DNA of 64,000 bases, from contig CACMIP010000002.1 in NCBI GenBank assembly GCA_902613795.1, positions 1-64,000 of the forward strand. The letters run 5' to 3'. Source of the DNA: an uncultured OCS116 cluster bacterium (lineage in GTDB: Bacteria; Pseudomonadota; Alphaproteobacteria; Rhizobiales; TMED25). This document shows positions 9,750 through 18,932 of the stretch, one piece after another (the first letter of the stretch is position 1; each line of letters starts with the position of its first letter). The notes beneath the pieces are model-generated. The model worked only from the letters and a program-made list of their open reading frames with translations, did not search any database and had not been told where the DNA came from. Made by a program: the position numbers and the translations under genes.

Positions 9750-10697
9750 CTATTTCTTTTTAACTTCGTCAATTATTTTTTTTTGGAGCTTATTCTGCTC
9801 ACTCAATAGTTTACTCATGTCTTTGTTTTGCTGCTCAATTGAGTTTAATACAGTTTTGAGTTCGCTATGTTTATCTACGCTTTCACTATTTAATGCCTTT
9901 TCTAATTCAACGAGGATTGAGTTCATATCTTTTAAATTTCTGTTAAGGTAGAAATTCATTTTACTGTCAGATCTTTCATCATTAATTTCAGTCACCGTGG
10001 ATAGCCATTCCTCGAGTTCATTGTAAAATCTATTTTGAGCTTGGTTATATAAAAGATCAAAGAAGCCGAGAATTAATGATCCAGAAAGGCCAAATAATGA
10101 AGATGAAAAGGCAACGCCCATTCCAGACAGGGGTTTTTCAAGACCTAATTTTAATTCTTCAAACATTATCGAGGCTTCACCTGTTCCAATTTTAAGTGTA
10201 CCAATAGTTTGCCCAATTGAGTCAACAGTGAGTAATAGACCCCAAAATGTTCCAAGCAAGCCAAGAAAGATCAACAAACCAATCATATATCTTGAGTATT
10301 CTCTTGACTCATCAAGTCTAAAAGAGATTGAGTCCAGTATAGATCTCATTGATGTTGCGGAGAGAGTAATTTCGTATTTATGATCCAGCATCATGGTTGC
10401 CATTGGTGCAAGTAATGATGGCGGTGCGCCAATATCCGCGTGGTAGTCACCATTTTGAAAATTATTAACCCATTTTACCTCGCGGAACAATCTTATTGTC
10501 AACCACAAAATATATATTATTCCAAAGCCAAGAACTGAACTAATAACTGTATTAATAACAGGGTTAGTTTGGAATGCTTTTGTTAGATCCTCTTGAATTA
10601 ATAATATGAAAAATAAGATTAAAAAAATGAAGATTAGCATCCGAAATAAGTAAATTCTTGGATGCGTGAAGTTTCTAGAAACAGGAATATCAGTCAT
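9750..10697 (-). CDS. MotA/TolQ/ExbB-family proton channel protein
   Basis: 315 residues. Two helices lie near the N terminus (about residues 17-36 and 48-68). A cytoplasmic stretch follows, then the two conserved MotA/ExbB helices: YMIGLLIFLGLLGTFWGLLL at about 140-160 and a Gly/Ser-rich helix LSGMGVAFSSSLFGLSGSL at about 190-210. The C-terminal ~90 residues are charged and coiled-coil-like. It is distinct from the TolQ at 23850 and forms a pair with the downstream coiled-coil OmpA protein. Likely an inner-membrane proton channel that powers an envelope process; substrate unknown. Confidence 0.85.
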   Translation of the reverse strand: MTDIPVSRNFTHPRIYLFRMLIFIFLILFFILLIQEDLTKAFQTNPVINTVISSVLGFGIIYILWLTIRLFREVKWVNNFQNGDYHADIGAPPSLLAPMATMMLDHKYEITLSATSMRSILDSISFRLDESREYSRYMIGLLIFLGLLGTFWGLLLTVDSIGQTIGTLKIGTGEASIMFEELKLGLEKPLSGMGVAFSSSLFGLSGSLILGFFDLLYNQAQNRFYNELEEWLSTVTEINDERSDSKMNFYLNRNLKDMNSILVELEKALNSESVDKHSELKTVLNSIEQQNKDMSKLLSEQNKLQKKIIDEVKKK

Positions 10698-10728
10698 CGC
10701 TACAAATTCCCCTAATACTATTCTTGAG

Positions 10729-11514
10729 CTACTCTTTGATTAAATTGTCGTATATTTTTTGGTTGGATACAATAAAATAATTTTTTTGTGACTTTCCTTT
10801 AAAGCTTAGCCTATTAATCTCCCCGCCAGACTCTTCTAAAATTAGTAGGGCTGCTATTAACGAGTGCTTACTTTCATTATGACCAATAAAGCAGTTTAAT
10901 GCGCCATTAGACACCATACATACCTCAAGTGATATTGCGCCCATTTGACGTATTGAATTAACGGAGTTCAAATATTTTAAAAAAATATCATCTATATCGT
11001 TGTTAAAGAGATCGAGGCGTTCATCAATTGATATCATTGCATTATCGGCACTCACTTCATTAGATACGCTCATTCGATTATTATTGTATCTCGCAGAAAT
11101 CCCCTTTTCACCAATAAAAACCTCGTCTGAGATTGGATTATACACGATGCTATTTTGAACAATGCCTTCTTTTATGTGGGCAATTGTTATAGAAAATAAT
11201 GGGATCCCTCGCGTAAAATTCATTTCACCCTCAAGAGCATTAATTATGAAAGAGTTTTTTGGGAAAGAAGCTGTCTCAAAATCATTTTTTGAGATATTAG
11301 TTATTGGAATAAATTCATAACCATTTTTTGAATATTTTGCCTTAAGTTCGTCAATTATGTAAAACTCTACCCTGCTTTTACTTTTTTGAACAAATTCATT
11401 TATCGACTTTTTAGAGTTTTGTAAGTGTTGGAGTTCACCAAAATCACGGCGATATATTTTTGCAACATTTCTGACAATTGCATTGAGAACATTTGTATTT
11501 GGTAGATAGCTCAT
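10729..11514 (-). CDS. Inositol-monophosphatase-like protein lacking metal ligands (probable pseudoenzyme)
   Basis: 261 residues with the length and overall pattern of the IMPase superfamily, but the active site is eroded. Where family members have IIDPLDGTTNF, this protein has IINALEGEMNF (residues 90-100), so the first metal aspartate is Asn92, the second is Glu95, and the catalytic threonine is Glu97. The WDxAAG motif reads KHSLIA before LLILEESGG, losing the third aspartate. No GEE glutamate pair is visible upstream. The fold signature is otherwise kept, so it is not simply decaying; the reading frame is intact. It lies four bases after efp and 31 before the MotA-like gene. Contrast the intact cysQ at 43054. 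Confidence 0.8.
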   Translation of the reverse strand: MSYLPNTNVLNAIVRNVAKIYRRDFGELQHLQNSKKSINEFVQKSKSRVEFYIIDELKAKYSKNGYEFIPITNISKNDFETASFPKNSFIINALEGEMNFTRGIPLFSITIAHIKEGIVQNSIVYNPISDEVFIGEKGISARYNNNRMSVSNEVSADNAMISIDERLDLFNNDIDDIFLKYLNSVNSIRQMGAISLEVCMVSNGALNCFIGHNESKHSLIAALLILEESGGEINRLSFKGKSQKNYFIVSNQKIYDNLIKE

Positions 11515-11518
11515 TAAA

Positions 11519-12082
11519 TTAGTCAGCCCGCTTTACATAAGTCATTTCATTCGTATCAACTATGATTATGTCATCGTTATTAATGAAAGGTGGTACTGTA
11601 ACTCTTATATCATTTTCTAAAATTGCTGGCTTCGATGATGAAGCTGCAGTCTGACCTTTGATGGAGGGCTCCGTATTAATTACTTTTAACGAGACTGTTT
11701 CGGGTAAAATAACACTTACTGGGCTGCCCTCATATAGCTCAACCTCAACAATCATGCCTTCTTTTAGGAATGATTTTTTTTCATCTAATATACTCTGATT
11801 TACTGATATTTGTTCGTATGTATTACTATTCATAAATATAAGCTCACTATCACTTGAGTATAAAAATTGATAGCTTTCGGAGTCTATTCTTACTCTCTCA
11901 ACTATCTCATCTGCGCGGAATCTCTCATTCAACTTTGTGTTATCCATTATAGATTTCATCTCTACCTGATTAAATGCACCGCCCTTACCAGGTTTCACAG
12001 CTTGCGTTTTAGTGACAACAAATAGTGATCCCTTATGTTCCAATACGTTACCTATCTTAATTTGATTTCCGTTTATTTTCAT
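11519..12082 (-). CDS. efp: Elongation factor P
   Basis: 187 residues, the three-beta-barrel translation factor that relieves ribosome stalling at polyproline stretches. The modification loop KPGKGGAF places the target lysine at residue 33, which fits the EpmAB-type beta-lysylation class; epmA and epmB are not in this window. The C-terminal VTVPPFINNDDIIIVDTN is the standard ending. It heads the group efp, IMPase-like, MotA-like and MotB-like genes, separated from the first of these by four bases. Confidence 0.97.
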   Translation of the reverse strand: MKINGNQIKIGNVLEHKGSLFVVTKTQAVKPGKGGAFNQVEMKSIMDNTKLNERFRADEIVERVRIDSESYQFLYSSDSELIFMNSNTYEQISVNQSILDEKKSFLKEGMIVEVELYEGSPVSVILPETVSLKVINTEPSIKGQTAASSSKPAILENDIRVTVPPFINNDDIIIVDTNEMTYVKRAD

Positions 12083-12141
12083 CTCATCCTCTATTTGTTA
12101 ACGACAGTTCTTGTCAATGATTTATATCTTCGACTTGATAC

Positions 12142-13101
12142 TTATTTCATAAACTTTGGCATACGTAAATAAGTAATGCTGTAATCATTCATACGTGGTC
12201 TAAAACTTTCAAATTTGTCAACTGCAGCTTTCCTATGACTAGAGGATAATGTACTCATATTCATATCCAATTCAACATCAGTTACGCCAAGTTGCTTTGC
12301 TAACAAATAATATTCATACGCCTTAACATCGTTTTTTACTGTTCCAATACCATAATAATACATGGTCGCTAACTGTTGTAATGCTGGTGGATAAGCCTTT
12401 TGTGCTGCTCTTTCAAGCCATATAATAGCAATTTTTTCATCTTTCTTAATTCCAATCTCATTTAAAATCATCATTGCATAATCATATTCGGCTTCTGTGT
12501 AACCTTGGTCAGCAAATTCAAACATCATTAGAGCAGCATTTTTTTTATCAATTTTTGTTCCAATACCATTCAGCTTATATTCAATGAGAGAATACTTTGC
12601 TAACTCAATTTCTTTACTGGCATCAGTCATATATTCATAAGCCACTGACTCATTAGGTGGAACATTTATTCCATACCTATGAAAAATTGAGAGATAATAT
12701 TTTGCGTGAGATGATAAAAATTTATCACTGCTATTTTTCAATTCATAAAAATAATTATATGATTTTATGTAGTCAATTTTATTGTGAAAAAGTACTTCTG
12801 CTATTTCAAACTTTGAATTTTGATCACCTTTTTTAATGGACTCTTCATACCATTCGTTCGCAGAATCGATGTCTCCATTTCTTATAAATTTTTTTGCTAA
12901 CCAATAAGCCCACTTTTGTTCGCCATGAGTATTGTATAACTCTATTGCTTCATAGATTTCATTATTATTTAACAATGTTTTGAATTTATCATTTGGGATA
13001 TCAGCAAATACTGAAGTAAAACATATAAGAAAAGCACCGAGTATCAGGAAGATCTTTTTTGAGTCTAATACTCTGTTTATTTTTCTAAATGTTCTGACCA
13101 T
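12142..13101 (-). CDS. Secreted Sel1-repeat (TPR-like) protein
   Basis: 319 residues. A long N-terminal basic stretch precedes the hydrophobic signal KIFLILGAFLICFTSVFA, with likely cleavage after the final Ala (about residue 33). Sel1-like repeats follow, clearest as AEYDYAMMILNEIG and ALQQLATMYYYGIGTVKND. Such proteins act as scaffolds in the periplasm or at the membrane. The start overlaps the 3' end of fba by 25 bases, and no internal ATG lies before the signal, so the overlap is probably real. Specific function not recognised. Confidence 0.78.
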   Translation of the reverse strand: MVRTFRKINRVLDSKKIFLILGAFLICFTSVFADIPNDKFKTLLNNNEIYEAIELYNTHGEQKWAYWLAKKFIRNGDIDSANEWYEESIKKGDQNSKFEIAEVLFHNKIDYIKSYNYFYELKNSSDKFLSSHAKYYLSIFHRYGINVPPNESVAYEYMTDASKEIELAKYSLIEYKLNGIGTKIDKKNAALMMFEFADQGYTEAEYDYAMMILNEIGIKKDEKIAIIWLERAAQKAYPPALQQLATMYYYGIGTVKNDVKAYEYYLLAKQLGVTDVELDMNMSTLSSSHRKAAVDKFESFRPRMNDYSITYLRMPKFMK

Positions 13102-14099
13102 TCGCCTTTTGTGGCCAAACTATTCATGTAAGCTCTGTGCCTGAAAGCTTGCTGAGCTTCCGCCATATTTTCATCTTTTCCACCCCAAGCAATTAATGCG
13201 CTTTGCTGGAGAGCTCTTCCATAAGAAAAACTTAAATTGATATCAAAATCTTTTATTTTGTTCATAATTGATAAATGCTTGGTCGCGTCGATATCATTTT
13301 GTCCTCCTGAGAGGAAGCATGCGCCGGGAACGTTATCAGGCATGTGATCTTTGAGGCATTTAAGTGTTTGTTCTGCAATCTCAAATCCAGATGGTTGGTT
13401 TGGTGAATGTATACCAGCTATTACCATATTTGGTTTTAGTATGATGCCTTTCAGGTCAACACTCGCTTTTGTTAATTCATCAAATACTATGTCTAATGTT
13501 TTTGATGTGACCTCGTAACATTTTTCGATTGTGTGTTTTGATGTATCGCCATCCATCAATATTTCGGGCTCAATTATTGGAACAAGGCTATTTTCTTGAC
13601 ATAATGCAGCGTATCTTGCAAGTGCATCAGCATTTGCTTGGATTGCATAGTCTGTTGGTGTTTTATCAGTAATACTAATAACCGCTCTCCATTTTGCGAA
13701 TGATGCACCAAGTTGTGCATATTCCGTAAGCCGCCCTCTCAGCCCATCCAACCCTTCTGTAACAGTTTCATCTTTAAGGAGTGCTAAAGGCTTTGCTCCA
13801 GTATCAACTTTGATACCTATCAAAGTATCGGTTGCGATTAGTAAATCAATCAATTTCTCTCCATTTTTACAATCCTGTCGTATTGTTTCATCATACAAAA
13901 TGACACCAGATATGTAGCTTTCCATTGCGTCCGTTGTTCGGAAGAGCATCTCCCTGTAATTTCTCCTATTTTCAGGCGTGCTTTGAAGATTAATTTGATC
14001 AAATCTTTTTGTAATAGTTGCCGTGCTCTCGTCTGCGGCTAAAATACCTTTTCCATTTTCAACTAATTTTTCAGCAATCTGATGTAAAATATTTTTCAT
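13077..14099 (-). CDS. fba: Fructose-bisphosphate aldolase class I
   Basis: 340 residues of the class I, Schiff-base, animal/plant-like aldolase family (NGKGILAADESTATITKRF, the signature N-terminal motif). The catalytic lysine lies in LKGIILKPNMVIAG, and CFLSGGQNDIDATKHL is the conserved C-terminal loop. It cleaves fructose 1,6-bisphosphate reversibly to triose phosphates. It is the fourth gene of tkt-gap-pgk-fba, a common alphaproteobacterial arrangement that ties lower glycolysis/gluconeogenesis to the pentose phosphate pathway. Confidence 0.95.
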   Translation of the reverse strand: MKNILHQIAEKLVENGKGILAADESTATITKRFDQINLQSTPENRRNYREMLFRTTDAMESYISGVILYDETIRQDCKNGEKLIDLLIATDTLIGIKVDTGAKPLALLKDETVTEGLDGLRGRLTEYAQLGASFAKWRAVISITDKTPTDYAIQANADALARYAALCQENSLVPIIEPEILMDGDTSKHTIEKCYEVTSKTLDIVFDELTKASVDLKGIILKPNMVIAGIHSPNQPSGFEIAEQTLKCLKDHMPDNVPGACFLSGGQNDIDATKHLSIMNKIKDFDINLSFSYGRALQQSALIAWGGKDENMAEAQQAFRHRAYMNSLATKGEWSEHLEK

Positions 14100-14124
14100 T
14101 ATTAAATACCCAAGCCGATTGGCA

Positions 14125-15303
14125 TTAATGCTTATTTAAAATTGCTTCTACAGCTGGCAAATCCTTTCCTTCAAGCCACTGTAAAAATGCTCCTCCACCT
14201 GTTGAAACATGTGTATAGTCTTCATATGTCCCAGCAATATTAATTCCATATATGGTATCTCCACCACCCACAACCACTTTCGAATTTTTATCTTTGCATC
14301 TCAGAGCTAATTCTTTTGCGACAGCAACCGTTGATTGGTCGAAGGGTTTGTATTCGATGGCTCCCAGCGGACCATTCCATATTACGGTATTTGCATCGGA
14401 GATTTCATCCATAATAATTCTAGATGATTCAACTCCAAGGTCAAGAATCATGTCATCAATTTCGATTTCATCCAAAATTTTATTTTTCGCACCTGGGTAA
14501 TCACCTAATTTTTTTGATACCTTAGCGTCAATGGGAAGAATTAATTTAACATTTTCCATCTTAGCTGAATTCATTATACCATTGGCAATATCAATACAAC
14601 TCGCCTCATATAGTGATGAGCCAATATTATTTGAGGTGGCCTTAAGAAATGTATTCGCCATAGCTCCACCGATTATAATTTTATCAACGTTTCTTATCAA
14701 ACTCTCGAGGAGTTTAATTTTAGTTGAAATTTTTGATCCACCAATGATTGCAACAACTGGATTTGTCGGATGAGAAAATACATCATCGAGAGCTAAAATT
14801 TCTTTTTTCATACAAAGCCCGAAAAAACTTGGTAGAAATTTAGGGAGCCCGCTTAAAGATGCATGTTTCCTGTGGGAAGCGGCGAATGCATCGTTTACAT
14901 ATACTTGTCCCATTTTACTAAGTTCTTCTGCAAACCTATTATCATTTAGTTCCTCTTGTGGAAAGAATCTTATATTTTCGAATAAAAATATTTCCTCTTC
15001 ATGTCTTGCTATGTCTTCATCAAGTCTGTTAATAAATTTAACATTTTTATTTATTTTTTTTTCTAATTCCCTCGCAATCGGCTCCATTGATAAAGAAATA
15101 TCGATCTTACCTTTTGGGCGTCCCCTATGTGTAATGATAATTATTTTAGCTCCCATTTTTAGGAGCGCATTGATAGTTGGAATAGACTCATCAATCCTGG
15201 TCGTGTCAACAACGACTTTATCATTTGTTGGGACATTGTAGTCTGTTCGTAATAGGACTATTTTATTTTTAAGATTTTCATCTTGAAAGCTCTTTATTTG
15301 CAT
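14125..15303 (-). CDS. pgk: Phosphoglycerate kinase
   Basis: 392 residues, full length. LRTDYNVPTND and HRGRPKG form the substrate-binding N lobe; IGGSKISTKIKLLESL and VGGGDTIY with STGGGAFLQWLEGKDLP form the nucleotide lobe. The Ala of the usual GGAK is Ser here, a mild change. It interconverts 1,3-bisphosphoglycerate plus ADP with 3-phosphoglycerate plus ATP. It is 15 bases downstream of gap, in the same operon. Confidence 0.97.
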   Translation of the reverse strand: MQIKSFQDENLKNKIVLLRTDYNVPTNDKVVVDTTRIDESIPTINALLKMGAKIIIITHRGRPKGKIDISLSMEPIARELEKKINKNVKFINRLDEDIARHEEEIFLFENIRFFPQEELNDNRFAEELSKMGQVYVNDAFAASHRKHASLSGLPKFLPSFFGLCMKKEILALDDVFSHPTNPVVAIIGGSKISTKIKLLESLIRNVDKIIIGGAMANTFLKATSNNIGSSLYEASCIDIANGIMNSAKMENVKLILPIDAKVSKKLGDYPGAKNKILDEIEIDDMILDLGVESSRIIMDEISDANTVIWNGPLGAIEYKPFDQSTVAVAKELALRCKDKNSKVVVGGGDTIYGINIAGTYEDYTHVSTGGGAFLQWLEGKDLPAVEAILNKH

Positions 15304-15318
15304 AAGATTAATCCATCA

Positions 15319-16329
15319 TCAGGGAAGTCTGCTGATATGTTTTGCCATATCACACATTCTTTGTGAAAATCCCCATTCGTTATCGTACCACGCCATAACC
15401 CTTACTAATTTTTTATTTGTAACCCGAGTTTGATCTAATGCGATAACTGCTGAATGGCTATCGTGATTTATATCAACTGATACAAGCTTATCATTTGTAG
15501 CACTTAGAATATTTTGGAACTGATTTTTTGAAGCTTGGACAAGAATTTCGTTGATCTGATTTATACTGGTATCTTTATTTGTTGTAAATTTTAAATCGAT
15601 CACCGATACATTTGGTATTGGAACCCGCATGGCAATTCCATCTATTTTTCCTTTCAACTGAGGAATCACCTCACCAACTGAAATTGCAGCTCCAGTTGTT
15701 GTTGGAATAATTGATTGCGCAGCTGATCTTGAGCGATATAAATCTTTGTGATTTCTGTCCAGTGTAGGTTGATCACCCGTGTAGGAGTGAATTGTTGTCA
15801 TAAAAGCAGTATCAATTCCTACTGTATCATTAAGCACCATTGCCAGAGGGGCGAGGGCATTTGTTGTACAAGAAGCATTTGATATTACCTTATGATCGGG
15901 TTTGATTTCTAAATGATTTACTCCAAAAACTGCTGTTATATCCACACCTTTTGCAGGTGCCGATACGAGTACTTTTTTTGCGCCAGCATTAATATGCTTA
16001 ATAGATAATTTTTTATCATTAAACTTACCTGTACACTCAAGTACTAAATCAATATCAAGTTCGCCCCATGGTATATCTTTCGGATCCTTAGACGAAAATT
16101 TTTTTATTTGTTTTTTATTTATATTAAATAAATCGGAGTTTATTTTTTCTATTTCATCTGCTAACACCCCGTGTATTGAGTCATATTTCAGGAGGTGCAA
16201 ATTTGTTTCAACCGGAGCTGAGTCATTGATTGCTAACAAATCAATTTCATGAGAGTGATCACTAATTATTGCGCGCGCTACATTCCTTCCGATACGACCA
16301 AAACCGTTTATTGCTACTTTTATTGTCAT
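15319..16329 (-). CDS. gap: Glyceraldehyde-3-phosphate dehydrogenase
   Basis: 336 residues. The NAD-binding loop INGFGRIGRNVARA starts at residue 7, and the active-site SNASCTTNALAPLA places the catalytic cysteine at residue 154. SYTGDQPTLD and WYDNEWGFSQRM are the other invariant stretches. It catalyses phosphorylating oxidation of glyceraldehyde 3-phosphate, reversibly. It lies between tkt (16 bases upstream) and pgk. Confidence 0.97.
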   Translation of the reverse strand: MTIKVAINGFGRIGRNVARAIISDHSHEIDLLAINDSAPVETNLHLLKYDSIHGVLADEIEKINSDLFNINKKQIKKFSSKDPKDIPWGELDIDLVLECTGKFNDKKLSIKHINAGAKKVLVSAPAKGVDITAVFGVNHLEIKPDHKVISNASCTTNALAPLAMVLNDTVGIDTAFMTTIHSYTGDQPTLDRNHKDLYRSRSAAQSIIPTTTGAAISVGEVIPQLKGKIDGIAMRVPIPNVSVIDLKFTTNKDTSINQINEILVQASKNQFQNILSATNDKLVSVDINHDSHSAVIALDQTRVTNKKLVRVMAWYDNEWGFSQRMCDMAKHISRLP

Positions 16330-16345
16330 TTCTTAAGCCAACTTT

Positions 16346-18334
16346 TTATTTGCTATTTAAGATTACATCTATTATGCGTTCTTTGGTAATATTAAAATTT
16401 TTATACAAGTCTTTATATGGCCCGCTAGCTCCAAATGTTGACATCCCGATAAATATTCCATTTTCCCTCAATATTTTATCCCAACCCTGAGAAACTCCTG
16501 CCTCCACCACTATATTACAAGTGGCGTTACTTATTATGTTTTCTTTGAAGTCATTATCTTGCGAATTGAAATAATCCAGACAAGGCACTGAGTAAACGCT
16601 AATTTCTTTGTTTAACCTTGACAATTCTTGGTAAGCTTCAATCGCAATATTCACTTCAGAGCCAGATGCAAATATTGCAAATTCAGGTTTTTTTGAATTG
16701 GATTCTACACAATATGCACCATTTTTACAGGGGTTATATTTTGATTCTAGATCAAGACTATGCCTAAATTCATTCAGATTTTGCCTTGATAGAGCCATCA
16801 AGCTTGGTCCAGTTTTATTTTCTAGTACCAATTCCCAACACTCAACGGTCTCGATAGCTGATCCTGGACGAAATACACTCACATTTGGTATTGCTCTTAG
16901 ACTTGACAGCTGTTCTATTGGCTGATGTGTTGGGCCATCTTCACCCAACCCGATGGAGTCATGTGTTAATACATAAATCACTTGTTGTTGCATCAAAGCC
17001 GCTAATCTGATAGCGGGCCGACAATAATCAGAGAAAATAAGAAAAGTTCCCCCATATGGAATAAATCCTCCATGCAAGGATACCCCATTCATTATTGCGC
17101 CCATTGCGTGCTCTCTTATTCCATAATGAATATATCTACCGTATGCCTCAGCTGTAACAGAATTAATATTATCTGTTTTTGTATTATTTGAGCCTGTCAA
17201 ATCTGCAGATCCACCAAGAGTGATTGCTGTAGCATCGTTAATATATTTTAGACAAATCTCAGACGCTTTCCTTGTTGCTATGCTTTGGGGCTCATCCCTC
17301 AGATCTACCTTAAGTTCATTCAATTTTGCAAATACACTGGGGTGTATAAATTTTTCAATTTGATCTTTAAACTCTTTTTTTACGCTTGGCGGCGATTTTT
17401 GGAGTTTATCTTTCCAAATTTTTTTCTGTTTCTGTCCTTTGATACCAACGTTCCTCCACATTTTTAGAACTTCTGCAGGTATCTGGAATTTTGAATACTT
17501 AATACCAAGTTCTTTTCTGGTTAGATCATACTCATCTTGACCAAGTGGTGATCCGTGAACACTGGCGGTTCCCTGTTTATTGGGTGATCCATATCCAATT
17601 ATTGTTCTGCATAAAATCATTGTGGGCTTATCTGATGAGTTTGAGTCTTCAATCGCTTTAAAAATTTCTTTTGTATTATGACCGTTGATTTCAGTGACAT
17701 TCCAGCCAGAAGCTTCAAATCTTTTTATTTGATTTGTCGAGTCAGTTTTTGCAATGGGTCCATCTATTGAAATATTGTTACTATCAAATAGAAGAGTGAG
17801 TTTTTTCAATTTCAGGTGACCGGCAAGACTTATAGCCTCTTGGGAAATTCCTTCCATTAAATCACCGTCACCGGCCATAACAAATGTCTTATGATTTACT
17901 AAATCCCTTCCAAATTTATCAGATAATAATTTTTCAGATAAGGCCATTCCAACTGCATTGGCTAGGCCTTGGCCCAAGGGTCCAGTCGTAGTTTCAATAC
18001 CTTTTGCATGACCATATTCTGGATGTCCCGCTGTTTTGGATCCTAGTTGCCTAAAGCTCTTGATTTCATCAAGTGTCATATCCTCGTATCCAAGCAAATA
18101 TAACAAGGAATAAAGTAGCATAGATCCATGTCCGCCTGATAGAATGAAACGATCACGATTGATCCAATCAGGATCTTTTGCATCAAAATTTAGGAATTCA
18201 CTAAATAATACTGTTGCAACATCAGCCATCCCAAGAGGCAAGCCCGGATGGCCACTATTTGCAGTTTCAATTGCGTCAATTGATAGTGCTCTTATAGCAT
18301 TAGCCATTTCATAGTGATTAATTTGATTTGACAT
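16346..18334 (-). CDS. tkt: Transketolase
   Basis: 662 residues, full length. The TPP-binding motif GDGDLMEGISQEA and the downstream NNISIDG lie in the first third. The pyrimidine-binding domain has EHAMGAIMNGVSLHGG, and LTHDSIGLGEDGPTHQPIEQ is the classic transketolase loop. It moves two-carbon units between sugar phosphates in the pentose phosphate pathway. It is the first gene of the tkt-gap-pgk-fba operon, and its promoter should lie in the 241-base divergent region 18335-18575. Confidence 0.97.
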   Translation of the reverse strand: MSNQINHYEMANAIRALSIDAIETANSGHPGLPLGMADVATVLFSEFLNFDAKDPDWINRDRFILSGGHGSMLLYSLLYLLGYEDMTLDEIKSFRQLGSKTAGHPEYGHAKGIETTTGPLGQGLANAVGMALSEKLLSDKFGRDLVNHKTFVMAGDGDLMEGISQEAISLAGHLKLKKLTLLFDSNNISIDGPIAKTDSTNQIKRFEASGWNVTEINGHNTKEIFKAIEDSNSSDKPTMILCRTIIGYGSPNKQGTASVHGSPLGQDEYDLTRKELGIKYSKFQIPAEVLKMWRNVGIKGQKQKKIWKDKLQKSPPSVKKEFKDQIEKFIHPSVFAKLNELKVDLRDEPQSIATRKASEICLKYINDATAITLGGSADLTGSNNTKTDNINSVTAEAYGRYIHYGIREHAMGAIMNGVSLHGGFIPYGGTFLIFSDYCRPAIRLAALMQQQVIYVLTHDSIGLGEDGPTHQPIEQLSSLRAIPNVSVFRPGSAIETVECWELVLENKTGPSLMALSRQNLNEFRHSLDLESKYNPCKNGAYCVESNSKKPEFAIFASGSEVNIAIEAYQELSRLNKEISVYSVPCLDYFNSQDNDFKENIISNATCNIVVEAGVSQGWDKILRENGIFIGMSTFGASGPYKDLYKNFNITKERIIDVILNSK

Positions 18335-18575
18335 ATTTGTATGCTTTTTTTAAAGAAAACCTGCCTTTTTTTTATAATTCAATAAAAAACTTTATCAAAC
18401 AATATTTACATCCTAGTTAGTATTTCCTGTTTAAAATACCCATGAAAAGCATTGATTTAGTTGGAAATCTTATTTTTTTTTTATTGCTTTTTGCTCTTCA
18501 TTAATATTATATTTCTATGGGGACAATGTTTTCAACAGAAGTGCAGTGTTAATTACTAATTGTGTGGGATTATAA

Positions 18576-18896
18576 ATGAGCCAATATAATTTGAAAAATG
18601 AAGTTGACTTAAATAATCAAAATCTCGACGGTATAAGCCCACGACTTGCATCTGCATTAGAAAAATTACACACAGCAATTGACGAACTAAAAAAAAATAG
18701 AGATTTATCTTGGTCTCAAGCAAATGATACCACTGATATGTCAGATGAAATAAAGAAGCTTAATGATGAAAATATAGGACTGCTCCATAAGCTAGAAGAA
18801 TTAAAACAAAAAAATAATAAACTGAAGGGTGCTAATCAGGAAGTAGAGACAAGAATCTCTGAAATGATTAAAATGTATCGTAATTTCTTAAAATAG
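18576..18896 (+). CDS. DUF4164-like small coiled-coil protein
   Basis: 106 residues, almost entirely hydrophilic heptad pattern from about residue 20 to 100 (EIKKLNDENIGLLHKLEELK and neighbours), with no signal or membrane helix. A small coiled-coil gene of the DUF4164 type commonly precedes zapA in alphaproteobacteria, and this gene is 36 bases upstream of zapA. The position suggests a cytosolic partner in cell division, but no function can be read directly. Confidence 0.72.
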   Translation: MSQYNLKNEVDLNNQNLDGISPRLASALEKLHTAIDELKKNRDLSWSQANDTTDMSDEIKKLNDENIGLLHKLEELKQKNNKLKGANQEVETRISEMIKMYRNFLK

Positions 18897-18932
18897 AGAA
18901 TTTATTTCTATGTAATGTTTGTGTAATTCAAA

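Noticed and set aside
8231-10697. ZorAB (Zorya anti-phage) reading of the MotA-like and OmpA coiled-coil pair
   Set aside because: In Zorya the long tail belongs to the MotA-like ZorA; here the coiled coil is in the MotB-like protein. No ZorC, ZorD or ZorE gene is nearby and the setting (efp, rpmE) is housekeeping.
18442-18504. 20-codon ORF with a hydrophobic C-terminal stretch in the tkt/DUF4164 divergent region
   Set aside because: No ribosome site precedes the ATG and T-rich sequence gives hydrophobic codons by chance; no further support.
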